Source of the DNA: Pseudomonas nitroreducens
Lineage (GTDB): Bacteria; Pseudomonadota; Gammaproteobacteria; Pseudomonadales; Pseudomonadaceae
DNA: 64,000 nt
Direction: 5' to 3'
Assembly: GCF_014204515.1 (NCBI RefSeq)
Contig: NZ_JACHLI010000030.1
Coordinates: forward strand, 1-64,000
A program made the translations under genes and the position numbers. Below are positions 62,151-64,000 of the stretch, in pieces; the first letter of the stretch is position 1; each line of letters begins with the position of its first letter. The notes under the pieces are model-generated. The model saw only the letters and a list, made by a program, of their open reading frames with translations. It ran no database searches and had not been told where the DNA came from.

Positions 62151-64000
62151 ATGGCTCGCACCACGCCCATCGAGCTTTACCGCAACATCGGCATCGTCGC
62201 CCATGTCGACGCCGGCAAGACCACGACCACCGAGCGCATCCTTTTCTACACCGGTGTGAACCACAAGATGGGCGAGGTCCACGACGGCGCGGCGACCATG
62301 GACTGGATGGTGCAGGAGCAGGAGCGCGGCATCACCATCACCTCGGCAGCTACCACGGCGTTCTGGCAGGGCTCCACCAAGCAGTACGACCACAGGTACC
62401 GCTTCAACATCATCGACACCCCCGGCCACGTCGACTTCACCATCGAGGTGGAACGCTCCCTGCGCGTGCTCGACGGCGCGGTGGTGGTGTTCAGCGGCGC
62501 CGATGGCGTCGAGCCGCAGTCCGAAACGGTCTGGCGCCAGGCCAACAAGTACCACGTGCCGCGCCTGGCCTACGTCAACAAGATGGACCGCCAGGGCGCC
62601 GACTTCCTCCGCGTGGTGGCGCAGATCAAGCAGCGCCTGGGGCATACCCCGGTGCCGATCCAGCTGGCCATCGGCTCGGAGGAAAACTTCGCCGGGCAGA
62701 TCGACCTGGTGAAGATGAAGGCCATCGTCTGGAACGACGCCGACCAGGGCACCAGCTACACCGAGGAGCCGATTCCGGCCGAGCTGCAGGCGCTGGCGGA
62801 CGAGTGGCGCGCGCACATGGTCGAGGCCGCGGCCGAGGCCAACGACGACCTGATGAACAAGTACCTCGAAGGCCAGGAGCTGACCCTCGAGGAGATCAAG
62901 GCCGGCCTGCGCCAGCGCACCCTGGCCAACGAGATCGTCCCGGCGGTGCTGGGTTCCTCGTTCAAGAACAAGGGCGTGCCGCTGGTGCTCGACGCGGTGA
63001 TCGACTACCTGCCGGCGCCGTCGGAAATCCCGGCGATCAACGGCACCGACCCGGACGACGAGGAGAAGCACCTGGAGCGCCACGCCGACGACGCCGAACC
63101 GTTCTCCGCGCTGGCCTTCAAGATCGCCACTGACCCCTTCGTCGGCACTCTGACCTTCGCCCGCGTCTATTCCGGCGTGCTGAGCAGCGGCGACGCCGTG
63201 CTCAACTCGGTGAAGATCAAGAAGGAGCGAGTCGGCCGGATGGTGCAGATGCACGCCAACCAGCGCGAGGAGATCAAGGAAGTGCGCGCCGGCGACATCG
63301 CCGCACTGATCGGCATGAAGGACGTCACCACCGGCGACACCCTGTGCTCACTGGACAAGCCGATCATCCTCGAACGCATGGACTTCCCCGACCCGGTGAT
63401 CTCCGTGGCCGTGGAACCCAAGACCAAGGCCGACCAGGAGAAGATGGGCATCGCCCTGTCCAAGCTGGCCCAGGAAGACCCCTCGTTCCGCGTCAAGACC
63501 GACGAGGAGACCGGGCAGACCATCATCTCCGGCATGGGCGAGCTGCACCTGGACATCATCGTCGACCGCATGCGCCGCGAGTTCAACGTCGAGGCCAATA
63601 TCGGCAAGCCGCAGGTGGCCTACCGCGAGGCGATCCGCAGGAAGTGCGAGATCGAGGGCAAGTTCGTCCGCCAGTCCGGCGGCCGTGGCCAGTTCGGCCA
63701 TTGCTGGATTCGCTTCGAGCCGGGCGACGAGGGCAAGGATGGGCTGGAGTTCGTCAACGAAGTGGTCGGCGGGGTGATCCCGCGTGAATTCATCCCGGCG
63801 ATCCAGAAAGGCATCGAGGAACAGATGCAGAACGGCGTGCTCGCCGGCTATCCGCTGATCGGCCTGAAGGCCTCGGTGTTCGACGGTTCCTACCACGACG
63901 TCGACTCCAGCGAGATGGCGTTCAAGATCGCCGCCTCCATGGCCACCAAGCAGCTGTCGCAGAAGGGCGGCGCGGTGCTGCTGGAGCCGGTGATGAAGGT
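62151..64000 (+). CDS. fusA: Translation elongation factor G (second copy; 3' end outside window)
   Basis: The first 616 codons of an EF-G gene; the stop is beyond the window (about 700 residues expected). The GTPase motifs are AHVDAGKTT (G1), DTPGHVD (G3) and NKMD (G4), and domains II-IV follow with EDPSF and GELHLDI. EF-G drives ribosome translocation. It is not flanked by rpsL, rpsG or tuf but by an ECF/FecR set, so it is probably the second-copy EF-G (like FusA2) rather than the str-operon gene. The ATG at 62151 begins MARTTPIELYRNIGIVAHVD, and ACGGAG precedes it. Confidence 0.9.
   Translation, partial: MARTTPIELYRNIGIVAHVDAGKTTTTERILFYTGVNHKMGEVHDGAATMDWMVQEQERGITITSAATTAFWQGSTKQYDHRYRFNIIDTPGHVDFTIEVERSLRVLDGAVVVFSGADGVEPQSETVWRQANKYHVPRLAYVNKMDRQGADFLRVVAQIKQRLGHTPVPIQLAIGSEENFAGQIDLVKMKAIVWNDADQGTSYTEEPIPAELQALADEWRAHMVEAAAEANDDLMNKYLEGQELTLEEIKAGLRQRTLANEIVPAVLGSSFKNKGVPLVLDAVIDYLPAPSEIPAINGTDPDDEEKHLERHADDAEPFSALAFKIATDPFVGTLTFARVYSGVLSSGDAVLNSVKIKKERVGRMVQMHANQREEIKEVRAGDIAALIGMKDVTTGDTLCSLDKPIILERMDFPDPVISVAVEPKTKADQEKMGIALSKLAQEDPSFRVKTDEETGQTIISGMGELHLDIIVDRMRREFNVEANIGKPQVAYREAIRRKCEIEGKFVRQSGGRGQFGHCWIRFEPGDEGKDGLEFVNEVVGGVIPREFIPAIQKGIEEQMQNGVLAGYPLIGLKASVFDGSYHDVDSSEMAFKIAASMATKQLSQKGGAVLLEPVMK

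Noticed and set aside
62007..63254. Minus-strand frame of 415 codons
   Set aside because: It is antisense to the EF-G gene, which is unmistakable.

Overview
The window is high-GC chromosomal DNA from a gammaproteobacterium, most probably a Pseudomonas of the P. aeruginosa group. The evidence is the syntenic mexS-mexT-mexE-mexF-oprN locus, a muxABC-opmB operon, a MucR-like MHYT-GGDEF-EAL protein, many LysR regulators, and intergenic palindromes of Pseudomonas REP type. No rRNA, tRNA or CRISPR array was seen. A possible IS3-type end lies at the very left edge, and an EF-G gene is cut by the right edge.

Layout: 0.3-3.2 kb holds a secreted hydrolase and a divergent SDR/LysR pair. 3.2-8.0 kb is a catabolic-looking cluster: an HD (cyanamide-hydratase-like) protein, a Rieske oxygenase, a GMC dehydrogenase and a GlxA/AraC regulator. 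8.0-8.8 kb is a non-coding repeat island with a composite hairpin, REP units and an (AAAGCC)10 microsatellite. 8.8-15.6 kb carries a class II aldolase, two VOC proteins around a remarkable 958-residue four-module protein (peptidoglycan binding, GH19 lysozyme, papain-like protease, lipase-like hydrolase), a LysE exporter, a small putative zinc protein and tpx. 15.8-24.8 kb is the tightly overlapping muxA-muxB-muxC-opmB operon, preceded by three GTAAA boxes spaced like a CpxR site.

24.8-32.9 kb is mostly small genes: twin NlpC/P60 hydrolases, a VOC protein, an ABM/CTP-synthase-like pair divergent from a LysR gene, a Tyr/Pro-rich secreted protein, an I78-type inhibitor lipoprotein and a second LysR/SDR pair. 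32.9-42.2 kb has a FUSC membrane protein, an ArnT-like glycosyltransferase, a metallophosphoesterase, the mucR-like gene, and a LysR gene divergent from an ankyrin/deaminase/CynX-type transporter operon.

42.9-52.1 kb is the mexEF-oprN locus with its regulators mexT and mexS. mexE carries a 10-base deletion that frameshifts it, so the pump is predicted to lack its adaptor although mexF, oprN, mexT and mexS look intact. 52.7-55.4 kb is a two-subunit molybdenum oxidoreductase of the isoquinoline-1-oxidoreductase type. 55.4-57.5 kb holds RraB-like and DsbA/FrnE-like genes around a 650-base island containing a tandemly duplicated REP block. 57.7-61.9 kb is an iron-uptake cell-surface signalling set (TonB receptor with STN domain, FecR, ECF sigma) with a Fur-box-like site, and 62.2 kb onward is a second-copy EF-G gene outside the usual str operon.

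The strongest leads are the four-module protein, the broken mexE, the triple GTAAA site before muxA, and the duplicated repeat block.
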